Source: Firmicutes bacterium UBA2058
GTDB lineage: Bacteria > Bacillota > Clostridia > Tissierellales > Sedimentibacteraceae
Reading direction: 5' to 3'
Assembly: GCA_002332905.1 (NCBI GenBank)
Contig: DDAM01000048.1
Span: forward strand, 22,862-86,861
DNA: 64,000 bases
The notes under the pieces are model-generated. The model saw only the letters and a program-made list of their open reading frames with translations, had not been told where the DNA came from and did not search any database. This document shows positions 1 through 8,234 of the stretch, piece after piece. The translations under genes and the position numbers were made by a program. Position 1 is the first letter of the stretch; each line of letters starts with the position of its first letter.

Positions 1-352
1 TTCTTGATAATGCTTTAACTCTGGCTATTAATTCTTTTGTTGCAAAAGGCTTAACCAAATAATCATCTGCACCAGTTTCTAGACCAAAAACCTTATCATC
101 TACCGTATCTTTAGCCGTCAACATAATAACAGGAGTTTTGTTTCCTGATTTTCTAATACTTTTAAGTATCTCAATACCATTTATACCAGGAAGCATTATA
201 TCTAATACTATTACATCATAAATGTCCTTCTTAGATAACAACAAGCCTTCTTCTCCGTCATTGGCTATATCAACATCAATTTTTTGCTTAGAAAACAAAA
301 ATTTTAATGCTTGAGTTATTTTAACCTCATCTTCAACAATTAAAACTCTCAT
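1..352 (-). CDS. Response regulator, OmpR/PhoB-type receiver domain (3' part outside window)
   Basis: Reading leftward from ATG at 352, 117 codons encode a receiver domain: MRVLIVEDE at the start supplies the acidic pair, VIVLDIMLPG the phospho-acceptor aspartate, VIMLTAKD the conserved threonine, and DDYLVKPF the conserved lysine-proline. The frame is open to the window edge, so the output domain (a winged helix is usual in this family) is not visible. Such regulators normally pair with a membrane histidine kinase encoded downstream, which here would be off the left end. The family assignment is firm; the signal sensed is unknown. Confidence 0.93.
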   Translation of the reverse strand, partial: MRVLIVEDEVKITQALKFLFSKQKIDVDIANDGEEGLLLSKKDIYDVIVLDIMLPGINGIEILKSIRKSGNKTPVIMLTAKDTVDDKVFGLETGADDYLVKPFATKELIARVKALSR

Positions 353-471
353 ATATAATTACTCCCTTCTTATAATTCCTTTTCATTCATGCTAAGTCTA
401 AGAATTATCTTCTTATATTTAATTATAGAATTATTTTCTTAATTATCGCTTAATTTATTTACATACTATGT

Positions 472-502
472 AATACTAATCTTAATACTTGAGATTAGTA
501 TT
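472..502. repeat. Perfect 11-bp inverted repeat in the intergenic region
   Basis: AATACTAATCT (472-482) and AGATTAGTATT (492-502) flank a 9-base spacer. It lies between the divergent response regulator and HAD genes, about 55 bases upstream of the HAD start. It could be an operator or part of a promoter-region hairpin. No T-run follows it, so a terminator is unlikely. Confidence 0.45.
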
Positions 503-556
503 GTATACTGTTATAATTTGTATTATACATCAAAAGTATAAGGAGGACAATATACA

Positions 557-1225
557 TTGATAAAAGGAATAATTTTTGATATGGATGGAGTGCTAATAAA
601 TAGCGAAGATCTATATAATGAATATGGATATAAATTTTTTAAAAATCTTGTAACAGATGTTGATGTAGAATTTTTAGATAGTTTTAGAGGAACAGCAACA
701 AGATATTTAGTTAGAGCTATGGTAGAAAAGCATAACATAACAATGATACCTGAGGATAAGCTATTAAAAATGCTAGATGAGGGTGGAAGCTTAATATATA
801 CTCAAAATCCAAAGCTTAAACTTTGTAATGGTGTTTTAGAATGGTTAGAATATTTTTATAAAAACAACTATAAAATGACTATAGCTTCATCAACTATAAC
901 AGATAATATTGATGTAGTTGTAGAAAGATTTAATCTTCAAAAATACTTTAAAAACTACATAGGCGGCAATATGGTTAAAAAAACAAAGCCTGAGCCTGAA
1001 ATTTTCTTAAAAGCAGCTGAGCTATTAGGTTTAAAACCTGAAGAATGTTTAGTAATAGAGGATTCAACCAATGGATTAAAGGCTGCAAAAGCAGCAGGTT
1101 GTAAGGCAATTGGATACCTATATGAAGGACAAAATCCACAGGATTTATCTCTTGCTGATATAGTATTTGACAAATTTGGTGCAGATAAAATTCCTATGCT
1201 GGAAAAGTTTATGAAAATGAACTAA
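557..1225 (+). CDS. HAD superfamily hydrolase, beta-phosphoglucomutase-like (subfamily IA)
   Basis: This 222-residue protein is a complete haloacid-dehalogenase-type phosphatase or phosphomutase. Motif I is DMDGVL near residue 8 (both catalytic aspartates present), motif II is the IASST segment near 110, the conserved lysine is in VKKTKPEPEIF near 140, and motif IV is VIEDSTNGLKAAKAAG near 170. The helical cap sits between motifs I and II, as in subfamily IA enzymes acting on sugar phosphates. The start is TTG, placed by an AGGAGGA site at 541-547. The gene is monocistronic and is followed by a large palindrome. The substrate cannot be told from sequence; beta-phosphoglucomutase and sugar phosphatase are equally possible. 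Confidence 0.9.
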   Translation: MIKGIIFDMDGVLINSEDLYNEYGYKFFKNLVTDVDVEFLDSFRGTATRYLVRAMVEKHNITMIPEDKLLKMLDEGGSLIYTQNPKLKLCNGVLEWLEYFYKNNYKMTIASSTITDNIDVVVERFNLQKYFKNYIGGNMVKKTKPEPEIFLKAAELLGLKPEECLVIEDSTNGLKAAKAAGCKAIGYLYEGQNPQDLSLADIVFDKFGADKIPMLEKFMKMN

Positions 1226-1252
1226 TAAGCAGTAGATAAAGATAAATTATCA

Positions 1253-1507
1253 CTTCGATATACTTTTGTCATGAATCTAAGGGAAGCAAAGCAGATAAAA
1301 AATGTTTTTTATTTTTTCTTTGATTTTCGGTGCTATGGAAGCAAGAAATATAAAAAAAGTTAATGCGACTTCAGCGAGATTTACCATCCAAACATTAGGG
1401 AATAATCTCCTAATGTTTTCATAAATCAAGGTAAATCTCGTTGCGGAGACAGAAACTTTTTTTATATTTATTGCTCACCTTAAATTCGTAACAAAAGTAT
1501 ATCGAAG
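1253..1507. repeat. Large nested palindromic element (MITE- or long-hairpin-like)
   Basis: Almost the whole 327-bp gap between the HAD gene and the MocR gene folds on itself. Outer arms are CTTCGATATACTTTTGT (1253-1269) against its complement ending at 1507. Middle arms are ATATAAAAAAAGTT (1348-1361) and AACTTTTTTTATAT (1454-1467). Then come CGAGATTTACC (1375-1385) and GGTAAATCTCG (1430-1440), and a central stem AACATTAGG/CCTAATGTT (1391-1417). The left arm carries about 50 extra bases. No ORF is present. It could be a miniature transposable element or a very long bidirectional terminator. Confidence 0.75.
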
Positions 1508-1552
1508 AAACAATTTTCTACTAAGCTTTTACTTGCCAATGCTATTTATCTA

Positions 1553-3022
1553 CTACATATCAAATATTATTTCTGATAAGCATTTAAGTCCATACTCTAA
1601 ATCTTTTAATGATGCGTAGGAATATGAAATCCTTAAATATTGGTTTTTTGAAAAATCATATATATTGCCAGGGTTAATTAAGATTTTTTTAATTAATGCA
1701 AGTGTAAAAAGCTTTTCTGTTGATATTTTCTTATTTAATCTTAACCAGATATAAAACCCACCCTTAGGTACTGACCAAGAGGCTATATCTTTAAAATATT
1801 TATTAAGTATATCTAAAACAAAATTTCTTCTGTCTAATAGATGCTTTTTTAATCCAATTAGATGTCTTTCGTACAAGCCACTTTCTAACCACTCATATAA
1901 AATCCACTGGGAAAGAGAGCTTGCACCATAATCAGTTTGCATTTTAACATCACCTAATCTTTCAACTACTGGTTCAGGTCCAACTATCCAACCAATTCTA
2001 AGTCCCGGAGCCAATGTCTTAGACACTGTACCTAGATATAAAATACTTCCATTGTCATCTAAAGATTTCAAAGGCGCTGGAGGTTCATCTTCAAGCCAAA
2101 GTTCTCTATAAGCATCATCTTCAATTATCGGAAGTCTAATACTCTTACAGTAATTAACTAACTCAACTCTTCTTTCGTTAGGCATTATCATTCCAGTTGG
2201 ATTGTGAATGGTTGGTATGGTGTACAGTAATGACGAATTATCACTAGCATGTTTATCTACCTTCATATTCCAGTACATAATACCATTTTTATCCATTGGA
2301 ACACCAGACAACTTAACTCCAGCAGATTGAAACACCTGTAATGAATTCAAATATGACGGTAACTCAACAAACACTGTTGAGCCCTTTCTTAACATGCATA
2401 CAGAAATAAGCTGCAAAGCTTGAAGTGAGCCCGAAACTATAAGTATTGAGTTAGGAGACACATTAATTCCAAAGCGTTTGATATATTTACTTATTGCTTG
2501 TCTTAATTCTAAAAGTCCTAAAGGCCCTAAGTAGTTAAGTTTTACATTGTTTTCTTGTACTCCTTTAATTATTTCATCGTTTAATATATTAGGTATAAGC
2601 TCTGGTGAAAGTTCTCCAGTTCCAAGCCTAATAATGCCTTCTTCAAATTCTTGCTTATTGATAGTTTGTATAGTTTCTATATTAGATTTAAAGCTACCAG
2701 ACTTAATATAATTACTCCAATTTGGAGGCGCAGAAGACATAAGCAGTGACCATGTGTTATTTATTATCCTTGTTCCTCCACCAGCAGTTCCCTCAATAAT
2801 CCCTGTTGCTTTTAACTCATCCATAGCTTGCACTATAGTGCTTCTATTAACATTAAAAAAAGCAGCAAGCTCTCTTTGAGACGGTAATTTACTACCTATA
2901 ACCCAATCACAGCAAGCTACCTTTGAGTTTACATAGTCAACAATTTGCTTATAAATTGGTGTATTGTTATTTTTATCTGGTACAAAATTAATTTCTTCTA
3001 ATTTAATCTGAGAATTTGACAT
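1553..3022 (-). CDS. MocR/PdxR-type transcription factor: GntR winged helix fused to an aminotransferase fold
   Basis: This 489-residue protein has a GntR-type winged helix at about residues 15-90 (PIYKQIVDYV, then SKLPSQRELA and NRSTIVQAMDEL). A fold-type I aminotransferase domain fills the rest. The PLP lysine lies in GTVSKTLAPGLRIGW near residue 335, and the upstream IIEDDAYRELW segment supplies the cofactor aspartate. MocR proteins are PLP- or amino-acid-responsive regulators, usually not active aminotransferases. It is transcribed divergently from a LysE-type exporter, and direct repeats lie in the shared region, so it most likely controls that exporter in response to an amino acid. Confidence 0.92.
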   Translation of the reverse strand: MSNSQIKLEEINFVPDKNNNTPIYKQIVDYVNSKVACCDWVIGSKLPSQRELAAFFNVNRSTIVQAMDELKATGIIEGTAGGGTRIINNTWSLLMSSAPPNWSNYIKSGSFKSNIETIQTINKQEFEEGIIRLGTGELSPELIPNILNDEIIKGVQENNVKLNYLGPLGLLELRQAISKYIKRFGINVSPNSILIVSGSLQALQLISVCMLRKGSTVFVELPSYLNSLQVFQSAGVKLSGVPMDKNGIMYWNMKVDKHASDNSSLLYTIPTIHNPTGMIMPNERRVELVNYCKSIRLPIIEDDAYRELWLEDEPPAPLKSLDDNGSILYLGTVSKTLAPGLRIGWIVGPEPVVERLGDVKMQTDYGASSLSQWILYEWLESGLYERHLIGLKKHLLDRRNFVLDILNKYFKDIASWSVPKGGFYIWLRLNKKISTEKLFTLALIKKILINPGNIYDFSKNQYLRISYSYASLKDLEYGLKCLSEIIFDM

Positions 3023-3059
3023 AAAAACCTCTAGTAATTTTACTTTATTTTAGTATATA

Positions 3060-3119
3060 ACTTGGTTGGGTGCCAGTCAATACTTGGTAGGATACAATTT
3101 TGATTTAAAGCTTTATAAT
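3060..3119 (+). promoter_or_regulatory. Candidate MocR operator and exporter promoter
   Basis: Two direct copies of ACTTGGT lie at 3060-3066 and 3082-3088, 22 bp apart (about two helical turns). A TATAAT -10 box follows at 3114-3119. The -35 position (3091-3096, GATACA) is poor. Direct repeats abutting a weak -35 are the usual layout for promoters activated by MocR-type regulators. The assignment to the neighbouring regulator is inferred from position. Confidence 0.55.
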
Positions 3120-3144
3120 TAGCAAAAAGGAGGAATGGATACAT

Positions 3145-3768
3145 ATGTTAGATATTTTATTAAAGGGCTTTGCTATAGGAATAGCTTATGTCGCACCTAT
3201 AGGAATGCAAAATTTATATGTTATAAATACTGCAATGTCTCAAAGTAAAAAAAGAGTTTACCAAGTAGCAATAATAACTATTTTATTTGATATATCATTA
3301 GCATTGGCATGCTTCTTTGGTATAGGAGCAATAATTGATAATGTTGAAATTTTAAAAACTATAATATATGGTATCGGATCTCTAGCTGTAATTTGGATAG
3401 GCATATCACTTATAAAATCAACTCCTAATATGCAAAGTAACAATATTGATTTAAATATGCCAGTAAAAAAGGTCGCATTATCTTGTTTTCTTGTAACGTG
3501 GGCAAATCCTCAAGCATTAATCGATGGTACTCTTTTGTTTGGTGGTTTTAGAGCTTCGTTGCAAGCTAATTTATCAACATTTTTTATAATTGGTTCTTGT
3601 TTAGCTTCAGCTACTTGGTTTTTGTCAATAGCAACAATTGTTAGTATATTTAAAAATGCTATTAATGAGAAAGTAATAAAGATTATAAATATTGTTTGTG
3701 GAGCTATACTTATATACTATGGCTTAAAGCTTGGCTATAATTTCATATTAGAAATTCGTCTTTTTTAA
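3145..3768 (+). CDS. LysE/ArgO-family amino-acid exporter
   Basis: This 207-residue, very hydrophobic protein has about six predicted membrane segments. The N-terminal GFAIGIAYVAPIGMQN motif and the central TWANPQALIDG motif are typical of the LysE family, which exports basic amino acids such as lysine or arginine. The ATG at 3145 has an AAGGAGG site. It is divergent from a MocR regulator, a pairing that supports inducible amino-acid efflux. The exact substrate is not readable from sequence. Confidence 0.9.
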   Translation: MLDILLKGFAIGIAYVAPIGMQNLYVINTAMSQSKKRVYQVAIITILFDISLALACFFGIGAIIDNVEILKTIIYGIGSLAVIWIGISLIKSTPNMQSNNIDLNMPVKKVALSCFLVTWANPQALIDGTLLFGGFRASLQANLSTFFIIGSCLASATWFLSIATIVSIFKNAINEKVIKIINIVCGAILIYYGLKLGYNFILEIRLF

Positions 3769-3848
3769 AAACGTGGAACAAATTTTATTTCTTATCGTCT
3801 AATTTTGTGTAAAAGCAAAATTTATTACACAAAGAAAGGAATAAAATT

Positions 3849-4535
3849 ATGAACAAAAAAATTACAAGAGGATTAGCAACAGGATTGATAATGCTTACAA
3901 GTATGGGAGTAGCTTTTGGAGCTGGTACACAATTTGAAATAAAGGCAACGATGGATAGCGGAGTAAAAGTAATGTACAAAGATAAAGCTCAGAAGCTTGT
4001 TGATGTAAATGGGGAAATTAAAGATCCTATCATGTATAAAGGTACTACATATATTCCTATTAGAAGTGTTGCGGATATTTTTGGAGTAAGTGTTGATTGG
4101 GATAATGATAATAGAAAGGTTTTATTAGAGGATAATGTAACATTATCATTAGAAAAAGATTCACTTGAAACAATAATGGAGTCAGTATATTCAAGAATTA
4201 AAGAAAAACCAATGATGCTAGCAAATACTGTTGTAACAGATGAAAATTCAAAATACTATTTAGGACTTGAATCATTAAAAGGCGCAGAGGCTTTAGCATC
4301 AGAACCAATGATAGGCTCTATAGCACACTCTGTTGTTTTACTTAGGGCTCCTGAAGGTAGTAATATAGAAGTACTTAAAAAAGAAATAAAAGAAAAAGTT
4401 GACCCAAGAAAATGGGTATGTGTTGGTGTGGAAAGAGAAGAAGTAATTGTTGATAATATCGGTAATTTGATAATTATGATTATTGACGGAGCAAATCCTA
4501 CAGAAGTACACGAAGGTTTCTTAAAATTAAAATAA
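3849..4535 (+). CDS. Secreted protein with copper amine oxidase N-terminal-like domain
   Basis: This 228-residue protein starts with a signal peptide (MNKKITRGLATG, hydrophobic core, AFGAG cleavage region). Residues about 40-100 form a 'copper amine oxidase N-domain-like' module: KDPIMYKGTTYIPIRSVADI followed by FGVSVDWDNDNRKVLL. In Clostridia this is an envelope-associated stalk domain rather than an enzyme. The C-terminal part (about 100-228) has no recognised family. Its stop codon overlaps the start of the next gene (TAATG at 4533-4537), so the two are translationally coupled and probably act together at the cell surface. Confidence 0.8.
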   Translation: MNKKITRGLATGLIMLTSMGVAFGAGTQFEIKATMDSGVKVMYKDKAQKLVDVNGEIKDPIMYKGTTYIPIRSVADIFGVSVDWDNDNRKVLLEDNVTLSLEKDSLETIMESVYSRIKEKPMMLANTVVTDENSKYYLGLESLKGAEALASEPMIGSIAHSVVLLRAPEGSNIEVLKKEIKEKVDPRKWVCVGVEREEVIVDNIGNLIIMIIDGANPTEVHEGFLKLK

Positions 4536-5788
4536 TGAAATATAATAAAAGATTAATGTTAATAATTGGTATATCTGCTGTTATGCTTTTAGGATCAATC
4601 TTAGCATTTACATCATGCAGTAAGAAACCTTCAGAAGACACTAACACATCCATAAATGATAACCTAAATGACAATAACAGCTCAAATGGTGAACAGAATA
4701 ATAATTCTGAAAAGGATAAAGACAATAATAACGAAGATGACAAATCAACTGAAGATAAAAAAGATGAAAATGATGGTAGTAAAGATGATAATGTAAACAG
4801 TGAAAACAACTCACAGGATAAAGAAAATTCAAATACCGACAAAGATAATATATCTTCAGGTAATAAAGATAATAACCAGTCATCAAATAACAACAATAAT
4901 TCTGGCAACACCACTTCGCCGGATAAGTGTGAAGATAATACTGGCACGGGTAATATGGAAATAAATAAAGAAGGCATCTATGCTATAAATAATCATTATT
5001 TCAAATCAATTTACCCACTTGATGAAAAATCAGTTCTAAAGGCTGCAAATTATATGAAAAGCTTGCAAGAAACATATCTAACAGAAAACAATAAAGTTTT
5101 TTATGCTGTAATTCCAGATAAAACCTACTATGACAAATCATCAAGCTATGATAAGCTCGATTATGATAAAATGGCTAGTATACTTAATGAAAACATAAAA
5201 AATATGGAATATATTAAGCTAAAAGATTTATTAAGCTTAGATGATTATTACAGAACAGACAACCATTGGAGACAAGAGAAGATAATTGATGTTGCAAATA
5301 GAATTGGAGAAAAGTTAAGTTTTAAAATTAACGCTAATAATTTTGAGAAAAAATCCTACTCTGGCTTAAAAGGAATGTACTCTAAGTATGTTACTAATGC
5401 TAAAGATAAGGAAGAATTTCAATATCTAACAAATGATCATATAACAAATGCTACTGTAGACAATTATCAAAATAAAAAATTTACAAGCGTTTATGATACA
5501 AATCGTTTAAACACTGACATATCATATGATGTATTTTTATCAGGTGCAACACCATTTCTTACAATTACAAACTCATCAGCAAACAGTGATAAGGAGCTTG
5601 TAATATTCAGAGATTCATATACAAGTAGCTTAGCTCCACTTTTAATTAGTGAATATAGTAAAATAACGCTTATAGATACCAGATATATGGCTAGCACATT
5701 AATCAAAGATTTTATTGAATTTAATAATCAAGACGTATTATTTTTATACAGCTCTGCTGTTATAAACAATAGCACGATGTTGAAATAA
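4535..5788 (+). CDS. DHHW-family lipoprotein with a long Asn/Asp/Ser-rich linker
   Basis: This 417-residue protein begins with a lipoprotein signal ending in the lipobox LAFTSC (cysteine near residue 28). Residues about 30-135 are a low-complexity linker of Asn, Asp, Ser, Lys and Glu. The C-terminal 280 residues form a DHHW/SGNH-hydrolase-like domain related to DltD and AlgX proteins. It has an FYAVIPDK segment, a YYRTDNHWRQE motif (the D-N-H-W signature) and a late IFRDSYTSSL serine motif. Such proteins are linked to envelope polysaccharide O-acetylation or assembly. It is coupled to the copper amine oxidase-like gene. The target polymer is unknown. Confidence 0.8.
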   Translation: MKYNKRLMLIIGISAVMLLGSILAFTSCSKKPSEDTNTSINDNLNDNNSSNGEQNNNSEKDKDNNNEDDKSTEDKKDENDGSKDDNVNSENNSQDKENSNTDKDNISSGNKDNNQSSNNNNNSGNTTSPDKCEDNTGTGNMEINKEGIYAINNHYFKSIYPLDEKSVLKAANYMKSLQETYLTENNKVFYAVIPDKTYYDKSSSYDKLDYDKMASILNENIKNMEYIKLKDLLSLDDYYRTDNHWRQEKIIDVANRIGEKLSFKINANNFEKKSYSGLKGMYSKYVTNAKDKEEFQYLTNDHITNATVDNYQNKKFTSVYDTNRLNTDISYDVFLSGATPFLTITNSSANSDKELVIFRDSYTSSLAPLLISEYSKITLIDTRYMASTLIKDFIEFNNQDVLFLYSSAVINNSTMLK

Positions 5789-5820
5789 CATATTTAAAAA
5801 TAAAAATATATATAAAATTC

Positions 5821-5847
5821 AAAAAAGCAAGATTAACTTGCTTTTTT
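5821..5847 (+). terminator. Rho-independent terminator after the DHHW lipoprotein gene
   Basis: AAAAAAGCAAG and CTTGCTTTTTT pair around a five-base loop, with an A-run before and a T-run after, so it may work in both directions. Confidence 0.85.
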
Positions 5848-5892
5848 ATTTTATGAAATGTTAGAATAAATTTAAATATGGAGGAATTTATT

Positions 5893-6426
5893 ATGAAAAT
5901 TGAATTATTAAACAATGACGTTTATAAAGGAAAAAAGTTATTATTTAAATATAAAACAGAATATTTTTACGATATCGAGACTAAAGAAAATGAAAATGAT
6001 TTTGGTTTTTCTCTTGTTAAAAGACCCTTTTATAAAACAATAGAAAAACAATTTGAGGATATACTTTTATCAGATTGGCTTGAAAACCCTATGCTTTTTG
6101 GCGCAATTGAAGACGGAATGATAGTAGGTTATTTAGAATTAAGTCACGAGAAGTGGAATAACAGAATGAGAATTTCAAACATTTTAATTGAAGAAGCCTA
6201 TCGTGGTCATGGCATAGGCAAAGCATTAATGGAAAAAGCCTACTCTACAGCTGTTGAGAAAAATGCAAGAATGCTTATTTTGGAAACACAGTCATGCAAC
6301 TATAATGCAATTTCATTTTATAGATCTTGCGGACTTTCAATCATAGGATTTGATTTATTTGCATATACAAATCAAGATATTGAAGGCAAAGAATTTCGTA
6401 TTGAAATGGGAAAAATTATAATTTGA
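5893..6426 (+). CDS. GNAT acetyltransferase, similar to streptothricin acetyltransferases
   Basis: This protein has 177 residues from ATG 5893, chosen because GGAGG at 5880-5884 sits correctly for it; the in-frame ATG at 5878 overlaps that site. The acetyl-CoA loop is RGHGIGKAL near residue 102. It is preceded by the beta-4 strand ISNILIEE and followed by LILETQSCNYNAISFYRSCG. The LETQ...N..A..FY pattern resembles streptothricin N-acetyltransferases and related Sat-like enzymes. The real substrate may be any amine, so resistance is only a possibility. It appears monocistronic. Confidence 0.82.
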   Translation: MKIELLNNDVYKGKKLLFKYKTEYFYDIETKENENDFGFSLVKRPFYKTIEKQFEDILLSDWLENPMLFGAIEDGMIVGYLELSHEKWNNRMRISNILIEEAYRGHGIGKALMEKAYSTAVEKNARMLILETQSCNYNAISFYRSCGLSIIGFDLFAYTNQDIEGKEFRIEMGKIII

Positions 6427-6537
6427 TTATATATTGTCTCTATTATATCATGCAACTTCAAGTTGCGAAAAAGAAACTTACACATGGTAGACTATAATAA
6501 TATAAAAGAGTATAGTAGCCTCAAGGAGGTTGAACAT

Positions 6538-7155
6538 ATGAAATTATCAGATAAAATTCAATTGTTAAGAAAAATTTACGGATATTCACAGGAACAATTA
6601 GCAGAGCTGTGCAATGTGAGTAGACAAGCAGTATCAAAATGGGAAATGGATATTTCATTACCCGATGTAGATAAAATACTTTTATTAAGTAAATTATTTA
6701 ATACTTCTATAGATGTATTGCTAAAAGATGATTTAGAGATTAGTTATGTAAAGGAAAATAACTCATGTAGTACATTAGCAGAATCAAATAAAGGACAAAG
6801 TCTATATACAGGTACAATAATAAAAGAAGGTCTTAAAGACGAATTAGTTCTTGACTATGTATATGTTAACAAAGTTGAATTGTGGAAAACCAAAAGCACA
6901 CCAAAATACTGGACAGTACTATATTTCACTTCTGACAATGAAAATTTACCAGATTTATTATCAAAATCACTCATAGCAGATAGTACAAAAGGTGGGAACT
7001 GGTTTATTGATTTAAAAATCAAAAATACTAAAATCATAGTATTTAAAAATAAAATACTAAAATATGAGATAGGAAATGTAAAACAAAAAGACTATGTATG
7101 TAATGAATGCAGAAAATTAGGCATTTCTGATAATGAAATGAATTGGGAAGAATAA
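6538..7155 (+). CDS. XRE-family regulator with C-terminal domain of unknown function
   Basis: This protein has 205 residues from ATG 6538, preceded by AAGGAGG at 6523-6529; a longer upstream in-frame start has no site. Residues 1-65 are a Cro/CI helix-turn-helix (KIQLLRKIYGYSQEQLAE, NVSRQAVSKWE, LPDVDKILLLSKLF). The remaining 140 residues form a beta-rich domain that I do not recognise. It contains a C-x-x-C pair near the C-terminus (YVCNECRKLG). Regulators of this shape often sense a ligand through the C-terminal domain and control their own gene. Confidence 0.8.
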   Translation: MKLSDKIQLLRKIYGYSQEQLAELCNVSRQAVSKWEMDISLPDVDKILLLSKLFNTSIDVLLKDDLEISYVKENNSCSTLAESNKGQSLYTGTIIKEGLKDELVLDYVYVNKVELWKTKSTPKYWTVLYFTSDNENLPDLLSKSLIADSTKGGNWFIDLKIKNTKIIVFKNKILKYEIGNVKQKDYVCNECRKLGISDNEMNWEE

Positions 7156-7174
7156 TGATATATTGCTTTAAATT

Positions 7175-7203
7175 ATAAATTTATCGTACTACGATAAATT
7201 TAT
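7175..7203. terminator. AT-rich inverted repeat, probable terminator
   Basis: ATAAATTTATCGTA pairs with its complement TACGATAAATTTAT with essentially no loop excess, 20 bases after the XRE gene. It is perfectly symmetrical, so an operator role is also possible. Confidence 0.55.
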
Positions 7204-7247
7204 ATTGACACTCATTTTATTTTATGATATTTTTATATTAATTAAAG

Positions 7248-7279
7248 TTAATAGTGTAAAAAGTACTTAACACTATTAA
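7248..7279. promoter_or_regulatory. Inverted repeat upstream of the DUF2975-XRE pair
   Basis: TTAATAGTGT (7248-7257) and ACACTATTAA (7270-7279) are perfect 10-bp arms separated by 12 bases, ending 30 bases before the DUF2975 start. The position suits an operator for the downstream XRE repressor, or a leader hairpin. Confidence 0.45.
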
Positions 7280-7308
7280 TTTTATCATCAAATTTTATGG
7301 AGGTTATT

Positions 7309-7869
7309 ATGTCTAATTCTTTTACAAACTCTAAATTATATAAAATACTTTATTTATTACTTAATTTTGGTCTTTGGATAGCAATTGCACTATCCTGTTT
7401 TAGTTTAATTATCTTATTGTTCAATCAGAATCAAACATTTATGTCATCTGGATTATCATTTGATGGTTTTCTTATTGTTCATAATAACATTTCTGAATCC
7501 TCAGATTTGCATTGGTTATTCATTATTATAACATTAACAACATATTGTGCAGGCATCATATGTATATGGATGCTGCGAAATATTGTTAATTCGTTAAAAA
7601 TTAGCTCACCATTTAACTTAAATAATGTAAAAAGAATGAGAATTATTGGATGGACACTTTTTATTGAGGCTTATCTTAAACAGTTATTAAATTATTGGTA
7701 TGTAAATGAATTAAGCAATTGGTACATCAAAAACGGAATCGAACCTATATTGCAATCTAGATTTAACATTTTACCAGATAAAATAGTTTTAGTACTATGT
7801 ATACTAATTCTAGCTGAAATCTTTAAATATGGATGTATATTGCAATCAGAGCATGATTCTACAGTTTAG
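7309..7869 (+). CDS. DUF2975 family membrane protein
   Basis: This protein has 186 residues from ATG 7309, placed by GGAGG at 7299-7303. Four hydrophobic stretches are visible, at about residues 12-37, 65-90, 105-125 and 155-175. A central GIICIWMLRNIVNSLKISSPF segment, followed by N..N..R.R.IGW, matches the DUF2975 pattern. These proteins are almost always encoded next to a small XRE regulator, as here. The biochemical role is unknown. The stop is a few bases before the HTH gene's start, indicating an operon. Confidence 0.82.
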   Translation: MSNSFTNSKLYKILYLLLNFGLWIAIALSCFSLIILLFNQNQTFMSSGLSFDGFLIVHNNISESSDLHWLFIIITLTTYCAGIICIWMLRNIVNSLKISSPFNLNNVKRMRIIGWTLFIEAYLKQLLNYWYVNELSNWYIKNGIEPILQSRFNILPDKIVLVLCILILAEIFKYGCILQSEHDSTV

Positions 7870-7879
7870 GAGGGATAAT

Positions 7880-8098
7880 ATGCCTATTATTATACGACTA
7901 GATAGAGTTATGGCTGATAGAAAAGTTTCATTAAATGAATTATCTGAACGTGTTGGCATCACAACAGCTAATCTTTCAAATCTTAAAAATGCAAAAATTA
8001 GCGCAGTAAAGCTTAGTACAATGGAAGCGATCTGCCAAGCTCTTAACTGTCAACCTGGAGATTTATTTGAATTTGTCCCTGCGTCAGATGATATGTAA
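7880..8098 (+). CDS. Small Cro/CI-type HTH regulator (DUF2975 partner)
   Basis: This 72-residue protein is essentially a single helix-turn-helix domain: IIIRLDRVMADRKVSLNE, then LSERVGITTANLSNLKN and AICQALNCQPGDLFEF. The start ATG 7880 follows AGGAGG at 7868-7873, which overlaps the stop of DUF2975. It belongs to the group of minimal repressors that travel with DUF2975 membrane proteins and probably autoregulates the pair. Confidence 0.88.
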   Translation: MPIIIRLDRVMADRKVSLNELSERVGITTANLSNLKNAKISAVKLSTMEAICQALNCQPGDLFEFVPASDDM

Positions 8099-8156
8099 AA
8101 TGGAATGATAATAACCATTTAAGCTTAGAAATAGAAGATTTATGATTCAAAAAAAT

Positions 8157-8199
8157 ACCTATAGACTAAACACTTTTTTTAAGTGTCCTATCTATAGGT
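8157..8199. terminator. Bidirectional terminator between convergent genes
   Basis: ACCTATAGA (8157-8165) pairs with TCTATAGGT (8191-8199), with an inner AACACTT/AAGTGT stem and A- and T-runs outside. It separates the rightward HTH gene from the leftward tldE-like gene. Confidence 0.75.
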
Positions 8200-8234
8200 A
8201 CCATTTTAATTTATACCATCCCCTTTTTTATGCT

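Noticed and set aside
4498..4977. 159-residue leftward ORF opposite the lipoprotein linker
   Set aside because: It arises from the low-complexity Asn/Asp/Ser-rich linker read on the wrong strand.
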